Of a DNA stretch of 27,687 nt, positions 11,331 to 21,145 are shown piece after piece; position 1 is the first letter of the stretch; each line of letters opens with the position of its first letter. Origin of the DNA: Haplomitrium mnioides (lineage: Eukaryota; Marchantiophyta; Haplomitriopsida; Calobryales); NCBI GenBank assembly GCA_049999725.1, contig JBNGIS010021749.1, positions 1-27,687 of the forward strand, in the 5' to 3' direction. The notes beneath the pieces are model-generated. The model had not been told where the DNA came from. It saw only the letters and a program-made list of their open reading frames with translations, and made no database searches. A program made the translations under genes and the position numbers.

Positions 11331-11430
11331 TACTAACAATTGCTACTTTGAACTAAGAACCACTATTGGGTTCTTGTTTTATTTTTTGTTCTCAAAAACC
11401 AACTTTGAAATTTTAGCATCCAAAATCATG
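11331..11430 (+). repeat. Short dispersed repeat with hairpin, first copy
   Basis: Aligns with 27590-27687: CTACTTTGAAC, then a hairpin AAGAACC-ACTATTG-GGTTCTT, then about 45 bp later TTTGAA...GCAT. It follows directly on the last recognisable coding sequence of the copy A plus-strand gene, so it may be 3' UTR or the trace of an insertion. Confidence 0.6.
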
Positions 11431-11795
11431 AATTTGATGATAGTAATGCTTGTTTGCAAAAATAAATATAATTTTATACATCAAAATTTCTTATTTCAAG
11501 TTTAGAATGTTCTCAAAACAAATCTTCTTATGAGAATAATATCAAAGTTGCTTTCATAATTTCTTCTTTAAAAAAGTATGAGCATCACCAAACAAAAAAT
11601 ATAAAAAATGTACACGACATTTGTTGTTAAATATTTTTGAAATAGTAATCTTAAAGCTTATGCACATGGAGGCTGTTGAAGCAACTTTGCACTTGGAATG
11701 TTGAAGCTCAAACATGTGTGGAATGTTGAGGCTCTCAGGTGCATGAACTTTGAACTTGAGTCCAAAAGGATTTTTCAAGCCAAATTGTGAAAAGA
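11431..11795. other. AT-rich spacer between units A and B
   Basis: Contains an AAATAAATATAA stretch near 11459 that could serve as a polyadenylation signal for the plus-strand gene, then low-complexity AT-rich DNA. The open frame on the minus strand at 11554-11898 consists partly of the palindrome array and I do not support it as a gene. Nothing else recognised. Confidence 0.5.
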
Positions 11796-11995
11796 CTACT
11801 AAAACCAATGCGCGTTTGGACAGCTGAAGCCCACGCAAACTTGAACAACTAAAGTCCATGCGTGCAAAGACAAATGAAGCCCATGCAAGCTTGAACAACT
11901 AAAGCCCATGCATGCATGGAAATCTAAAGCCTAAACGAGCACAAACTACCAAGTAATTAGACATAGAAACCTTCCATGCAAGCATAGACTTTGTT
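11796..11995. repeat. Palindromic repeat array at the A/B junction
   Basis: About seven units of 24-26 bp of the form AAGCCCATGCNNGCTTGAAC with spacers such as AACTA or AAATG. The series ends TTCCATGCAAGCATAGACT (near 11970), where homology with the left edge of unit A begins. It is a variant of the intronic 20-mer with a different half-site and spacer. Confidence 0.7.
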
Positions 11996-12136
11996 GCTAA
12001 TTTTAATGAAAACCAAAATGTTTTGTTCAAAAAACAATTTGTGAAAGAAATCAAATTGTGAAGAAAATACTTAAATTGGATTTGCAATGCAAATAAGACA
12101 AAAGATAAATCAAATAATATTTTGTGAGAAAAATAA

Positions 12137-12142
12137 TTTATT
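12137..12142 (-). terminator. Polyadenylation signal AATAAA, minus-strand gene copy B
   Basis: AATAAA on the minus strand, 17 nt beyond the stop at 12159. Conserved with 3166-3171. Confidence 0.6.
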
Positions 12143-13540
12143 ATGTACAAAAATTACATTATATTGATGTTGCAACCCTATCCTCTTCAAGAGTAATTGT
12201 CTCATCTAAATCTATTACCTGAGAGGCTTCAACATCTACAACTGCTAGAGAGTCTTGTCAAGACTTTCCAGTCTTAGAGATTGCAACAGAATCACTAGAT
12301 GCACATGCAGTACTAGGAGGAATAGACTTCTTGTGGCATGCACATACTATTGGCGATTTGGTCACATCGGATGGCAAAAAAACCATCATCAAAACTCTAT
12401 AAAGAATATAGATAGATTGACATCTATTATATTCCACTGCGATGCAATTTTGCATTAGCTTTAAAGCATGGACAATGCCTGTGCTAGACCTTGAGCAAAT
12501 TTCTAAAATCAAATCTTGCTCTGTTGTTAAATGGTTAATGAAAAAATTATACAAAGCCTAAGGCATTTGGTAGACATTCACAGGAGCATCATCTATTAGA
12601 TGTTTAAGCTTGGCCAACACAGCCGAGAAGCTAAACACACTCCACATAATTTGGCTAGGACGACCAGTGGCTTGACCAACACAACCGGGCTTGCAAGTTA
12701 AAGAGCTTCATGCTCTACTTACCCTTCTTTTTCCAGTAGCCTACACTTCATTACTTGTACGTATAAGCGATTCTAAGACCACGCGAATGATGAATATTAC
12801 TTTTGTCCTTGTAGTAACAAAAACAAACACATGAGACAAAGGAAAAAAAGTAAGGAAAAATAAAATAGATAAAATATCACATGAAAAAATCAAAATACAA
12901 CTTACTAGACGTAGTGGTTGATGGCACAACAAACCTCTAGTAAAGCATCATTGACAATGTCAAATTGTTGCGAAGAGTGGATAATTACAAAAGACTAAAA
13001 CTCCAAAGTAGTAACAATCACAAAAGAAGAAACCATATCAAAAATATCATCCTTCCTAAAGAGTTCCTAATAATTATACTTACATTCTTTAAGATTATAA
13101 TCATAAGGAATATCAACAATAGCTAAAATCAAACACTTTGGTTTCACTAAACCCTTCAATTGTCAAGCATTAGACTCCCGGTGGACTTGATAAAATGCCA
13201 CATTGAATCCATCGACATAGGACATTAAGTCCTCATCTTGCTCTTCAGACCCTCCTTCGGTTGGAAGAGCAACATCTTCATTCAATTGTCTTGCCTTCCA
13301 TTCTCTTGCTTTTTGGTAGTGGAGCAGAAAGATAGAGGTGTAGGAGATAAGAGTCGGGGCCTGATCTTCATCAACGGGGGCTTCTTTGACCCCCAATTTC
13401 TTTCACCCTTTAACAACGACCATTAACTTTTTGGCTAGCTTCCGTTTAAACATTTTCTTGGCCTATTAAGAAAATAGAGAAACTAGTTAGACTAAAACAA
13501 AAAAAAACAAAAACTTTAGATAATTGGCAAGGAGAGACTA

Positions 13541-13734
13541 AGTTGCCATGTGCGCATAGACTATCATGAGTCCTTGCGCCAAAAGACTCTCGAGTAGAGC
13601 GAGCTTGGATTCAAGAGTCCATGCATGCCTGGACTCTTGAGAGTTCAAACGAATATGAACTCCTGAGTCCATGCACGCATTGACTCTTGAGTCCAAGCTC
13701 GCATCTAATCAAGAGTCTTTTTGTGCATAGACTC
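13541..13734. repeat. Palindromic 20-mer array, minus-gene intron 2, copy B
   Basis: Eight units of about 20 bp with 4-6-bp spacers (CTCG, CAAG, CTTG, CCTG), for example AGTCCATGCATGCCTGGACT and AGTCCATGCACGCATTGACT. It lies between donor 13800 and acceptor 13463, twice as long as in copy A. Confidence 0.82.
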
Positions 13735-15379
13735 TCAAACCTTCTGAAGCAAACTGAACACAAATTTAGAATCACAATTGAAGAAAGAAAAAAACCTTAC
13801 CGACAATTTCTCAAAACTTGAATAAAACGATGACATCTTGGACTCTTCGGTGTGGATGGGATACTCCATCCTTGCTTCTTCCCATGTTCTGCAGTACACC
13901 TCCAAGCAAAAATACTTCACCATCACCGCCAAAACCTTATGTCTCTCCAATTCATGAGACATCTCTTCGATAGAAAGCTCTCCAACTTCAACACGTTTCA
14001 AAATCAAGATTTGTATTTCATCGAGAAGACCCTAAAGGGACCTCCAAGGTGTCCTCTTCATTTCCTCCATTCTCAAAGAACCTTTGGCCTTTGGCTTTTG
14101 GCCCTTGATGGTGTTCTTCTCCCACATTGAAAAAATCCTTTGTTGTAACTCCCACAACTCTCCACTTTTAAAAGCAAGTTGGAACCAATTATCTTCAGAA
14201 GTGACGGTCCTCTCAAGAGTAGACTTTGACTTTATCTCCAAAGCCTCAAGCACTAACTCTGTTTTCAGTTTCCGAGATGACACCATCCCACTTTCAATGT
14301 ATCTTTGATGCTAGTATTCGACCTTTTGAATTGATGGCATTTCCAACTTGTATCATTGGTCGTAATTGTCATCCATCGTGAAAATATGGGCTTCTGTTGG
14401 AGTCAAACCCACGTACACATAACAATTGCAAAGCGACAACATTGGATTCTTTGCTCCATATTTTGTGATCAAAAGTTGCCTTATGGCAGCACTGTGATTG
14501 CCTCCTACATCTCGTACCTATACTTGTCAAGGTTCCTCAGATCAAACTCTGACTTATCCTTCAACCCGCACTTTGGGTCCCCCACAACAATAAAAAAGCT
14601 AAGCACATACTTGTTCGCCAACATTATTTGCACAAGAAGCTCTAAAAAATCCTCATTAAACCTTCGAATTTGGAATGGTCCCTAGTTATCTATTCCTAGT
14701 TTTGGAAGGCTAAGATTTTCCAACCGAATCGTTATTGTTTCCTCTCGGACTCTGCAGTGTTGGATTGCATACTTCCTGATTTTGTTTTTGTCTTCCTCAA
14801 ACACTGCTTGAGGGTCCACATGCTCTCATTCTTGAAAGGTTTGCAGCTCTTTGTGCGATTGTTTTTTTGATCTTGAGGTTGGAGCCTGCACTAGCTACGG
14901 CTCTACTTCCTCCTCTAAGCTGCTTGGAGTTAAAGGCAAAGGAGTTGCAGAAGATGACCTTGTTGGAAAGTGGGAGGGGGCTGGCTCCTCCTCAATAATT
15001 GGTGCAGGAACATGTTTTGTTTTTGGGACGGCCTATTTCTTCTTTTTTGGAGCTTCGACTAGCTCCATCGCCTTTCTCTTTTTGGTAGCTGATGGTCTTG
15101 CTATTGGTGCCACTGACATAGTCACCACGCTTGGATGCAACATTAGTTGTTGAATGTGGGCTCCTTGCTTAAGCTTGAGTAGTTTGATGCTAATGGCCAA
15201 CTTGATGAAGTTTTGTTCTACTCGCTTCGTGTCCAGGTATGCATCAACGAAAACAACCAAATATTGAGAAAACAAAAAATAAAAATAAAAATGATCAAAC
15301 ATGTTACCAAAAAATTCTCTATATGTTTATTAGGAATTTAAATTTATCAAACCTACAGTCTAAGCTAAAAAAGGCGCTG

Positions 15380-15650
15380 GAATCCAATGCAAATGGATGT
15401 TGGAGTCCATTTGCATAGAGACTCCAAAGTTCTTCGGTGCAGAGACTACGCAGTCTATGCGCGCATGGCTTCTGAGTCTATGCTTGCCTAGACTCCCATA
15501 TCCATGCAAGCATGGACTCTTGAGTCCTTGAACGCTTGGACTCAGGAGTTTAAGCGAGCATCGACTCTCGAAGACAAGCGCAAATGGACTTTGGAGTCCA
15601 TGTACGTATAGACTTAGGAGCCCATACGGGCATGGAGTTACGAGTCAGTG
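15380..15650. repeat. Palindromic 20-mer array, minus-gene intron 1, copy B
   Basis: About ten units at close to 24-bp period, each an AGTCYATGCNNGCATRGACT variant followed by a 4-bp spacer (CCAA, ACGC, CTTG, CAGG, TTGG, TAGG, TACG). Best units are AGTCTATGCTTGCCTAGACT and AGTCCATGTACGTATAGACT. Copy A has four units at this site. Confidence 0.85.
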
Positions 15651-16194
15651 CAAAAAGAAAAAAATGAGAAATAGTTTTAAGATCTTATCTTGTTGTTGTC
15701 CTTAGTTGACTATAGATGCTTGGTGAAGATATCCCTCGGGTTCATCTCTGTAAAGCAATATCTTTTGCGTGAGGTCTTGTAGAGGGTAATGCTATCTTGT
15801 GATTGTACAAGCAACCCAATTTGGGCTTGTTGCTTCTCTCTAATAATGGTTATTTGGACCAAAAGGCTTGGGTTAAAATTTTCACCTTCACCAACAAAAA
15901 GGTAAAGGTGTTGATTAATGTCTTTCATGGTTCCACAACAAAGTAGCCATTCTTAGTCTAATTTTTTGGCTCTAGAACCTTCAGAACATCCAAATGCCTA
16001 TAAGGCTTTGGTTGAAATGGTTTGGGAGCATTAACTTGTGATGCCATTTTCTAGAAAGGAAAAGTTGGTGGAATTTGAGGGCAAAAATCTAACGAACAAA
16101 AGTTCACAAAAAGCAAATGGCTGAAAATGGCACAATAAGAAGAAATTGCAAAAATGGCAATAACAAGAAAACAAAAACTAGAAAGTGAACTCGT

Positions 16195-16330
16195 GACAGT
16201 GGGAAAAAAACTTTCCATTATCGGTCTTTTTATACCTAAATTTCAAAAATCTTGTTTTCTTGCCAAAAATGATTCGCAGAGCTCTTGATACATAGGTTTG
16301 CGTGGTGCTAAAAAAACGTTAGTATATAAA
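16195..16330. promoter_or_regulatory. Bidirectional promoter, copy B
   Basis: TATAAAAA on the minus strand at 16234-16227 and TATATAAA on the plus strand at 16323-16330, each about 180 bp from its start codon (16047 and 16509). The inverted repeat of copy A persists but is imperfect: GACAGTGGGAAA against CTTTCCATTATC. Confidence 0.65.
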
Positions 16331-16508
16331 GCATTGCTTGTTTTCATCTTTCCAATTTCTTTTTTTCATTTTCTTCACAAAAAGATTACAATTTTTTTGT
16401 TTTGGAAAATGTTTTTAAAAAACATTTATTTTAAGTAGGTCGTTAGAAGTTGATAATATTTGTTAAAATAGTTTCTTGAAATAGTTGACTTTTTAGAAAG
16501 CTTTATCA

Positions 16509-18070
16509 ATGGCTGGAGTTTTCGAATGCAAGAAGAGGTTGGAATTCCAAGATTCATACTTACAGAAAAGTTTCACTTTTGATCGGTAGGTAGAGATTTG
16601 TTCTAACCGCAATTCTTTGGAGGTTAGCAATGGACTACCCAAAGCGTCAAGTATGATGGCGATTATATTAGGGAAAAAGATGGCTTTTGTTGAATCAGAT
16701 AGCTCTATCTGAGAAGATCCAGAAGGTGAACCCTATGCGCACATAGGGTCTAGGAGTGAATCCATTGCGTGCACAAAAACAAGAAGTGAACAAGTTCTAT
16801 GCACAAGATCCAAGAGGGAACCCACTGTCGGCATTGGATCCAAGACTCAACTTTCTGCAGGCCTTCGATCTTTGTTGCCAGTAAGGCGGTCAAAGTTGAC
16901 AACTCCAAGAGATCAACAGAAAGACATTCAAGTCAGAATTTCCATATGCTTGTGGACCTTTCTTTGTCCTCAAATAATGAAGACCTTGAAATTCAAGATC
17001 AAAATATATTTGTCCAAAACACAAAAAAGCATATAATTAGTGGATGGTCTCAATTTTGGAGATGAATTGTTGTCACCGATAGCACCACTCAAACAACGAG
17101 TGATTTCAATTCAAGTTGGACCTTGTAGTGAGATTAGGAAATCTAAAACAAACCAAAATCTTTTGGAGGAGTCTTTAGATGACAATTTGAGAAATGATTC
17201 TAGCAAATAGTCTCAATCAATCAATATTTGGTTGGAGTTATTTACCAATGGCATCGATTATGCTACAAAAAACATTTCCTAATGTTTTAGATATTGATAA
17301 AGATTTTGTTTTGGCATAGTGTAGTTCTCCCAATCCTCAATGAGAACTTCATCATTTGAAAACTTATTGCAAAGTAACAAATAGTGTTATTGATAATGCT
17401 TAAGATCTTCAAGAGGATGAATCATCTCTGATTGCTGGATTCGCCTACGAACCAAATCAACCAGCACAACATAAAATTCTTTGTTTAGACCAAAACCCAA
17501 ACTGGTGAGCACCTTACATGAAAACTCTTTTCGGAAAGTCCATCATGACGAGATCTTTGTGAAGAAAAAGCTTGATCCAATATCAATCTCTATATTGAAG
17601 AGAATTTCATGTTGTCAAAATAATTGCTTACCGTTGTGCAAGATAGATTTTTTGAAAATCGTGAGAGAAACATATTTTCGACAAAACATGAAGAATTGAG
17701 CTAGCACATCGCAATGGGGAATACCAAGAAAAGACTCTGATGCATACAATCAATTCACTCTGCCTGGCTATACCATTGTTTGTAGAAGAGCCTTCAAATT
17801 AATATTATCAGTATGGAATGATAAATTCCAAAGGAATCAAAATCTCAAAAACATACATCCTAGAGGTATTTTTTGAAAAAGAGAATTATCTGCTAAAAGA
17901 GTATTTGTGTGTGAGTGGATGGATAGGTTTTTTCAAGGATACTACAAGAGAATGCCTACTTACAAACTTTATAACTTGCCCGATAATTTTACAAAATGGA
18001 AGTTTATAACTACTATACAACTTATATGAAATAGAAAGATCCCAATTGCAATCCTAGTTCTTTGGGTTTT
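16509..18070 (+). pseudogene. QLDN/GHTHD family protein gene, copy B, 5' part
   Basis: ATG at 16509 begins MAGVFECKKRLEFQDSYLQK, which stays open further than copy A (stop at 7154 there). It then has the 10-residue repeat (16728-16847), the Ser/Asn-rich acidic stretch (LVDLSLSSNNEDLEIQDQ near 16950), and PKPKLVSTLHENSFRKVHHD with CQNNCLPLC (17481-17690). VFVCEWMDRFF and KLYNLPDNFTKWK follow (about 17905-18005). Stops at positions such as 16587 and several frame changes make it non-functional. The reading is broken at 18070 by the GC-rich element and resumes at 21932. Copy A gives the continuous order. Confidence 0.8.
16728..16847 (+). repeat. 30-bp (10-residue) coding repeat, copy B
   Basis: Four in-frame 30-bp units reading EPYAHIGSRS, ESIACTKTRS, EQVLCTRSKR and EPTVGIGSKT. 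The first contains CCTATGCGCACATAGG, one base off the perfect intronic palindrome CCTATGCGCGCATAGG. Confidence 0.8.
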
Positions 18071-18417
18071 TGTCGCTCCTCTGTTTCTGGCCTTAACCTT
18101 TTCAGGCCCTGTTTCGAGGCAAGGGAGGACGTGTTTACAGGCTTTCAAGTTCTTTTCTGAGATGGCCCCTTGCCAGTTACCACTTTCAGACCTTAATGAC
18201 TCTTCCTCTCCTTACAGGCCTGGTACGCTTCTTACACTCTTCTTCTTCTCACACTCAAGTCAGACTTTCAACCATACACAGGTCCACATCCATTTACACC
18301 CAGCTATGATTTGTGTGATTCTTCCTCTTTATTCTTAGGACCCAATGACTTAAGCCTTGCCACTTTATTTGTGCTTGGGCAGAATGGTGTTGGTGACTTG
18401 CACAGCTGAACACTACA

Positions 18418-18610
18418 AAAGGGATGGACTCCCCCTTTCAGGGTTGTCACAGAGCTGAACTAGATTATCCTAACTATCCTAACATGCACTAATTCCTAAC
18501 TATACAAACAGGATTAGGAACAAAGAGCATTCACCCCCAAGATACCAGACTTGTGTCAAGGGATTGGACTCCCCCTTCAAGTGTGTTACTAGGGTCTACT
18601 CAACTGATCC
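18418..18610. repeat. Two-copy direct repeat in the GC-rich element
   Basis: Two related blocks about 140 bp apart share GGGATGGACTCCCCCTTTCA / GGGATTGGACTCCCCCTTCA and then related CTACTCAACTGATCC-like and CACTAAT sequence. Confidence 0.5.
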
Positions 18611-19054
18611 GATATCCACTAATCTAACAACTCAAGAGGACACACATGCAGAAAGAAAATCTAACTACACATATATGAACAACACTTATATACAATATAT
18701 GCAAGAGAAAATAGAGTCCTTGAAGGCCCTCTGGAATTCTAATTGATAATACTTCCCTTGTGAATCTCGTTGCCTTACAACTACAGTCCAGCAACCCACA
18801 CACCTTCCACTCCAGATAGTTTTTTAACTTCCCTCGCGAGAAGCCCTGCTTTTACTTCCTCAGGCTAGGAAGAGAGTTTCTTTTACTTCCACCTCTGGAA
18901 GACAGCTTTACCAGCTGCAGGTAGCCCACTCCACCCTCGAGCCTCAAAGAGTCTTACTATCTAGTGCACCGGCACTGGCACAGCCCCCCCCCTCTCAGCT
19001 CCACTTGAAGAATAACACACCAGACTGTCTTCAGAACACTCTGGGCTGATGCTC

Positions 19055-19620
19055 ACACACAAGGAACGGCAGAGACAACCCTAAGCTCCTCACTTGGCGC
19101 CTCTCCCGAAGTCATAACTGGCCAGAATCCCTTCAAATCTACGTATCAGTAACCCTCCGCTCTGGTCTACCGACAAGGATGAGATCACCTGGGTCTCCTC
19201 CCAGTCCTCCTCTAAATCCCCTTGGCCCCTTGGAGCTAGTACCCCTGCTTCACGTAGTTCCTCACTGAATTCTCACTCCAGCCGCCCCTCGTTGCGGTTT
19301 CCTTGTCCTCAAGTCATGATGCTTCTACATAGAGAATGCAGAGATGACCCCACGTCCTCCCATGGTGGCCTCTCCCGAAGTCTTAGTTGACTAGAATACA
19401 ATCGAGACCACGTATCAGTAACCCTCCGCTCTGGTCCATCGGCAAGGACGAGTTCACATGGATCGCCCGAGCATCTAGAGCTCCTTACTCTGCAACACTC
19501 GGCTCCTCTCCAGTCCACCTCCGAATCCTCCTGGCCCCTTGGAGCGAGTAACTATGCTTCACGTTGTCTTGTCGGTGAATTCAAACCCTAGCCCCCCTCG
19601 TTGCGATTCCCCTTCGCATG
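19055..19620. repeat. Two-copy repeat of about 270 bp in the GC-rich element
   Basis: Shared landmarks are GCCTCTCCCGAAGTC, GTATCAGTAACCCTCCGCTC (19143 and 19412), CCCCTTGGAGC and CCCCTCGTTGCG. The offset is about 269 bp throughout. Confidence 0.75.
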
Positions 19621-20017
19621 CAGTCGCCTCGCGCCTTGAGATTGCCTGTGCATCAACCTCGAAGAATTCGATGAGAAACGATGTATACTCCCCTCGCGCG
19701 CTGCCTCCCGACGCCCGATCCCACGAAAGGTCGTTAATCCCGTTAGCTCCCTAGAGCTGGGAAGAGACGACGCGTGACGCTTGTCAGTTAATCTCGTTGC
19801 AACGGACAAGTAGTGTGCGCGGCGTGTCCAACAGTTGGTCGAGGAAAAACCAAGGACAACGGTAACAACTCCAAGGAATCTTACGGGAAGAGATTTCGTA
19901 GATTCCCGCAGGAGCAAGTCCGAAGAGGCGCTTCGAAACCGAGTCCCGCAGTGCCCTACGGAACCGACTCCAAGGAATCTCCTTAGATCCCTCCATAGAT
20001 GCTTCTTTCATCTCCTC

Positions 20018-20465
20018 GCGCCACGTCGTCCGCTGCACCGCCGTCCGACGCCGCTCCGCAAGGAGGTAGGCTGACCATCGCGCTCACTGCTCCCTTCGTA
20101 TTTGACCCACACGATGCCCGAGGTCCGGTGAACTCCTCTCCTAGCGACGTGTGTCCCGTGAATTGCCTCGGGGTCCTTGGAGTCGCCACGTCCTCCGAAG
20201 GCTGTCATCCGACGCCGACCCACAAAGGGGTAGGCGGACCGTCGCGCTGACCTCCTTCCAGTGTTGACCCACGGAACCCATGCGTGCTTCCCAAGGCGCC
20301 ACATCATCCGAAAGGCGTCGTCCGACGCCGCCCCGCAAAGGGTAGGCAGACCGTCACGCGGACCCTTCTTCCGAAGTTGACCTTCGGAAACACGTCCCGG
20401 CTTCTCAGCGCGCCACGTTTCCGAAGCCTCCTGCGGACTCCCTGCGTTCGCCATGTCATCCGTAG
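20018..20465. repeat. Degenerate repeats led by CGCCACGTCNTCCG
   Basis: The leader occurs at about 20018, 20183, 20295, 20410 and 20449, and again near 21283 and 21312. The first three copies also share CCGACGCCG and GGTAGGC(T/G)GACC(A/G)TC. Minus-strand open frames here (up to 148 codons) are products of this repeat. Confidence 0.65.
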
Positions 20466-20619
20466 AACTGCCGTGGACTTCCTCTACTTGCTGAATAAGA
20501 ACGGTGTTGATGTCGCCGTTTTAACATACCTTCGAAGTAAGAACTACTCGCGCCTGAGGCTAGCTTCGTTAACAGTTCTGAAAGCTCGCTATAAGAACTA
20601 CTAGGCCCTTTCAGACCGT

Positions 20620-21145
20620 TCGCCCATTTCAAACTTTTTGCCGCACCCCGTCGAACTTTTACTTTTCTGGATGCCGAAGCGGCAAAGTATCACCCTTTTG
20701 GTGCCGGTAGCTCCTCCGTCGGACGCACCGGCGTTACCTTCGTTTTCCGGCCGCTCTCATCTCGCCCACTGATTTGCCGACATATCGTGCTTTCGCCGTG
20801 CCCTTCGTTTCCCCCCACCGAATAGGCGCTATATCGCCCTTCTGGCTCAACCTTATTCCCGTTGGACGGTTTGCGCTGGGTCACTGCCTCGCCACTAATG
20901 CGCGTCGTTCGAACCGATTCATTGACAAGTCACCTTTTCGCCTTCACTCGCTCTTATTCGGTCAGATAAGTGATCAGTCCCCCTTTTGGCTCTCCTATGT
21001 GTTTCCTCTTTGGCGAATCTGCGCTAGGTCGCCCCTTCGGCTTCCGCGCTCCTCCTCCTCTCGGATCTTCGATATATTGCCCTTCCGGCACTATCCTGAT
21101 TTCCTTCGGCCAGGCCCACGATAAGTCTCTATTTCGGGCACTCCT
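20620..21145. repeat. Degenerate array of about 50-bp units in the GC-rich element
   Basis: A pattern like ATATCGCCCTTCTGGC recurs near 20685, 20827, 20925, 20970, 21021, 21071 and 21119, in several places at close to 50-bp spacing. Confidence 0.45.

Larger units (their letters stand above)
7109..11335 (+). pseudogene. QLDN/GHTHD family protein gene (probably DUF7869), copy A
   Basis: The start is the ATG at 7109, the position also used in copy B (16509). The N-terminal part has a short Cys/Lys-rich start, a 10-residue repeat (7328-7447) and a long acidic Ser/Asn-rich stretch (7564-8090). Then come a Cys-containing segment (CQNNCLSLC near 8225), FMREWMDNYFQRLSERMP and LPDNF (about 8510-8605), and IPKYNRFVVCETC (about 8715). 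An intron runs from GTAACA at 8807 to AG at 9684. The core (9878-10246) has LYLQLDNRIRENKN, FGYLSLL and VGFLMVGYTYDQIDQMF. Downstream fragments PFWIAKFLKFLSFDEEEPPNL (with VQWFG, about 10980-11075) and LTQKTQLRKASLATI continue to about 11335. Family members normally read GHTHD.IDQ; here both His are Tyr. Many stops and frame changes. I infer an RNase-H-like fold; the biochemical role is unknown. Confidence 0.82.
2985..11795. repeat. Unit A: first copy of the two-gene repeat unit
   Basis: Sequence from just after the copia LTR is homologous, in the same order and orientation, to unit B. Paired landmarks are the minus-gene stop (3188/12159), plus-gene start (7109/16509), intron donor (8807/22061) and the GHTHDQIDQ-type motif (about 10160/23400). 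Offsets are about 9.0-9.4 kb once the 3.86-kb insertion in unit B is discounted. Identity by eye is about 90% in the best stretches and lower elsewhere, and most differences are transitions. The left end is cut by the copia element and the right end is not sharply defined. Confidence 0.85.
12159..16047 (-). pseudogene. Unknown multi-exon gene of the repeat unit, copy B
   Basis: The start is ATG at 16047 (MASQVNAPKPFQ). Exons by comparison with copy A: 16047-15689, about 15270-13801, 13462-12906 and 12807-12159. Donor GTAAG is intact at 13800 and 12905, but the exon-1 donor is ATAAG instead of GTAAG (15688). Exon 1 reads YLFVGEGENFNPSLLVQ, QIGLLVQSQDS and MNPRDIFTKH. Exon 2 shows DAYLDTKRVEQNF, a Lys/Arg-rich patch then a Pro/Ser/Glu stretch, LPKLGIDN, then YIESGMVSS and ARMEYPIHTEESKM. 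Exon 3 has EEQDEDLMSYVDGFNVAFY and LLEVCCAINH. Exon 4 is a mostly open run ending LDETITLEEDRVATSI-stop. Function unknown: no catalytic motif, signal peptide or membrane segment stands out, and the basic and acidic low-complexity stretches would suit a nuclear protein (inference). Several stops and frame changes make it dead. Confidence 0.7.

Noticed and set aside
11004-11339. 111-codon minus-strand frame
   Set aside because: Antisense to the C-terminal part of the plus-strand gene, where LTQKTQLRKASLATI is the better supported reading.
15380-15650. CRISPR-like array (regular 20-bp repeats)
   Set aside because: Spacers are only about 4 bp and degenerate, the units are poorly conserved, and the array lies in an intron of a plant pseudogene. 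It is a palindromic minisatellite.
20008-20454. 148-codon minus-strand open frame and other long frames at 19300-21800
   Set aside because: All lie in CpG-rich repeats of the GC-rich element, overlap on both strands, and show no domain. Few stops are expected at this composition.
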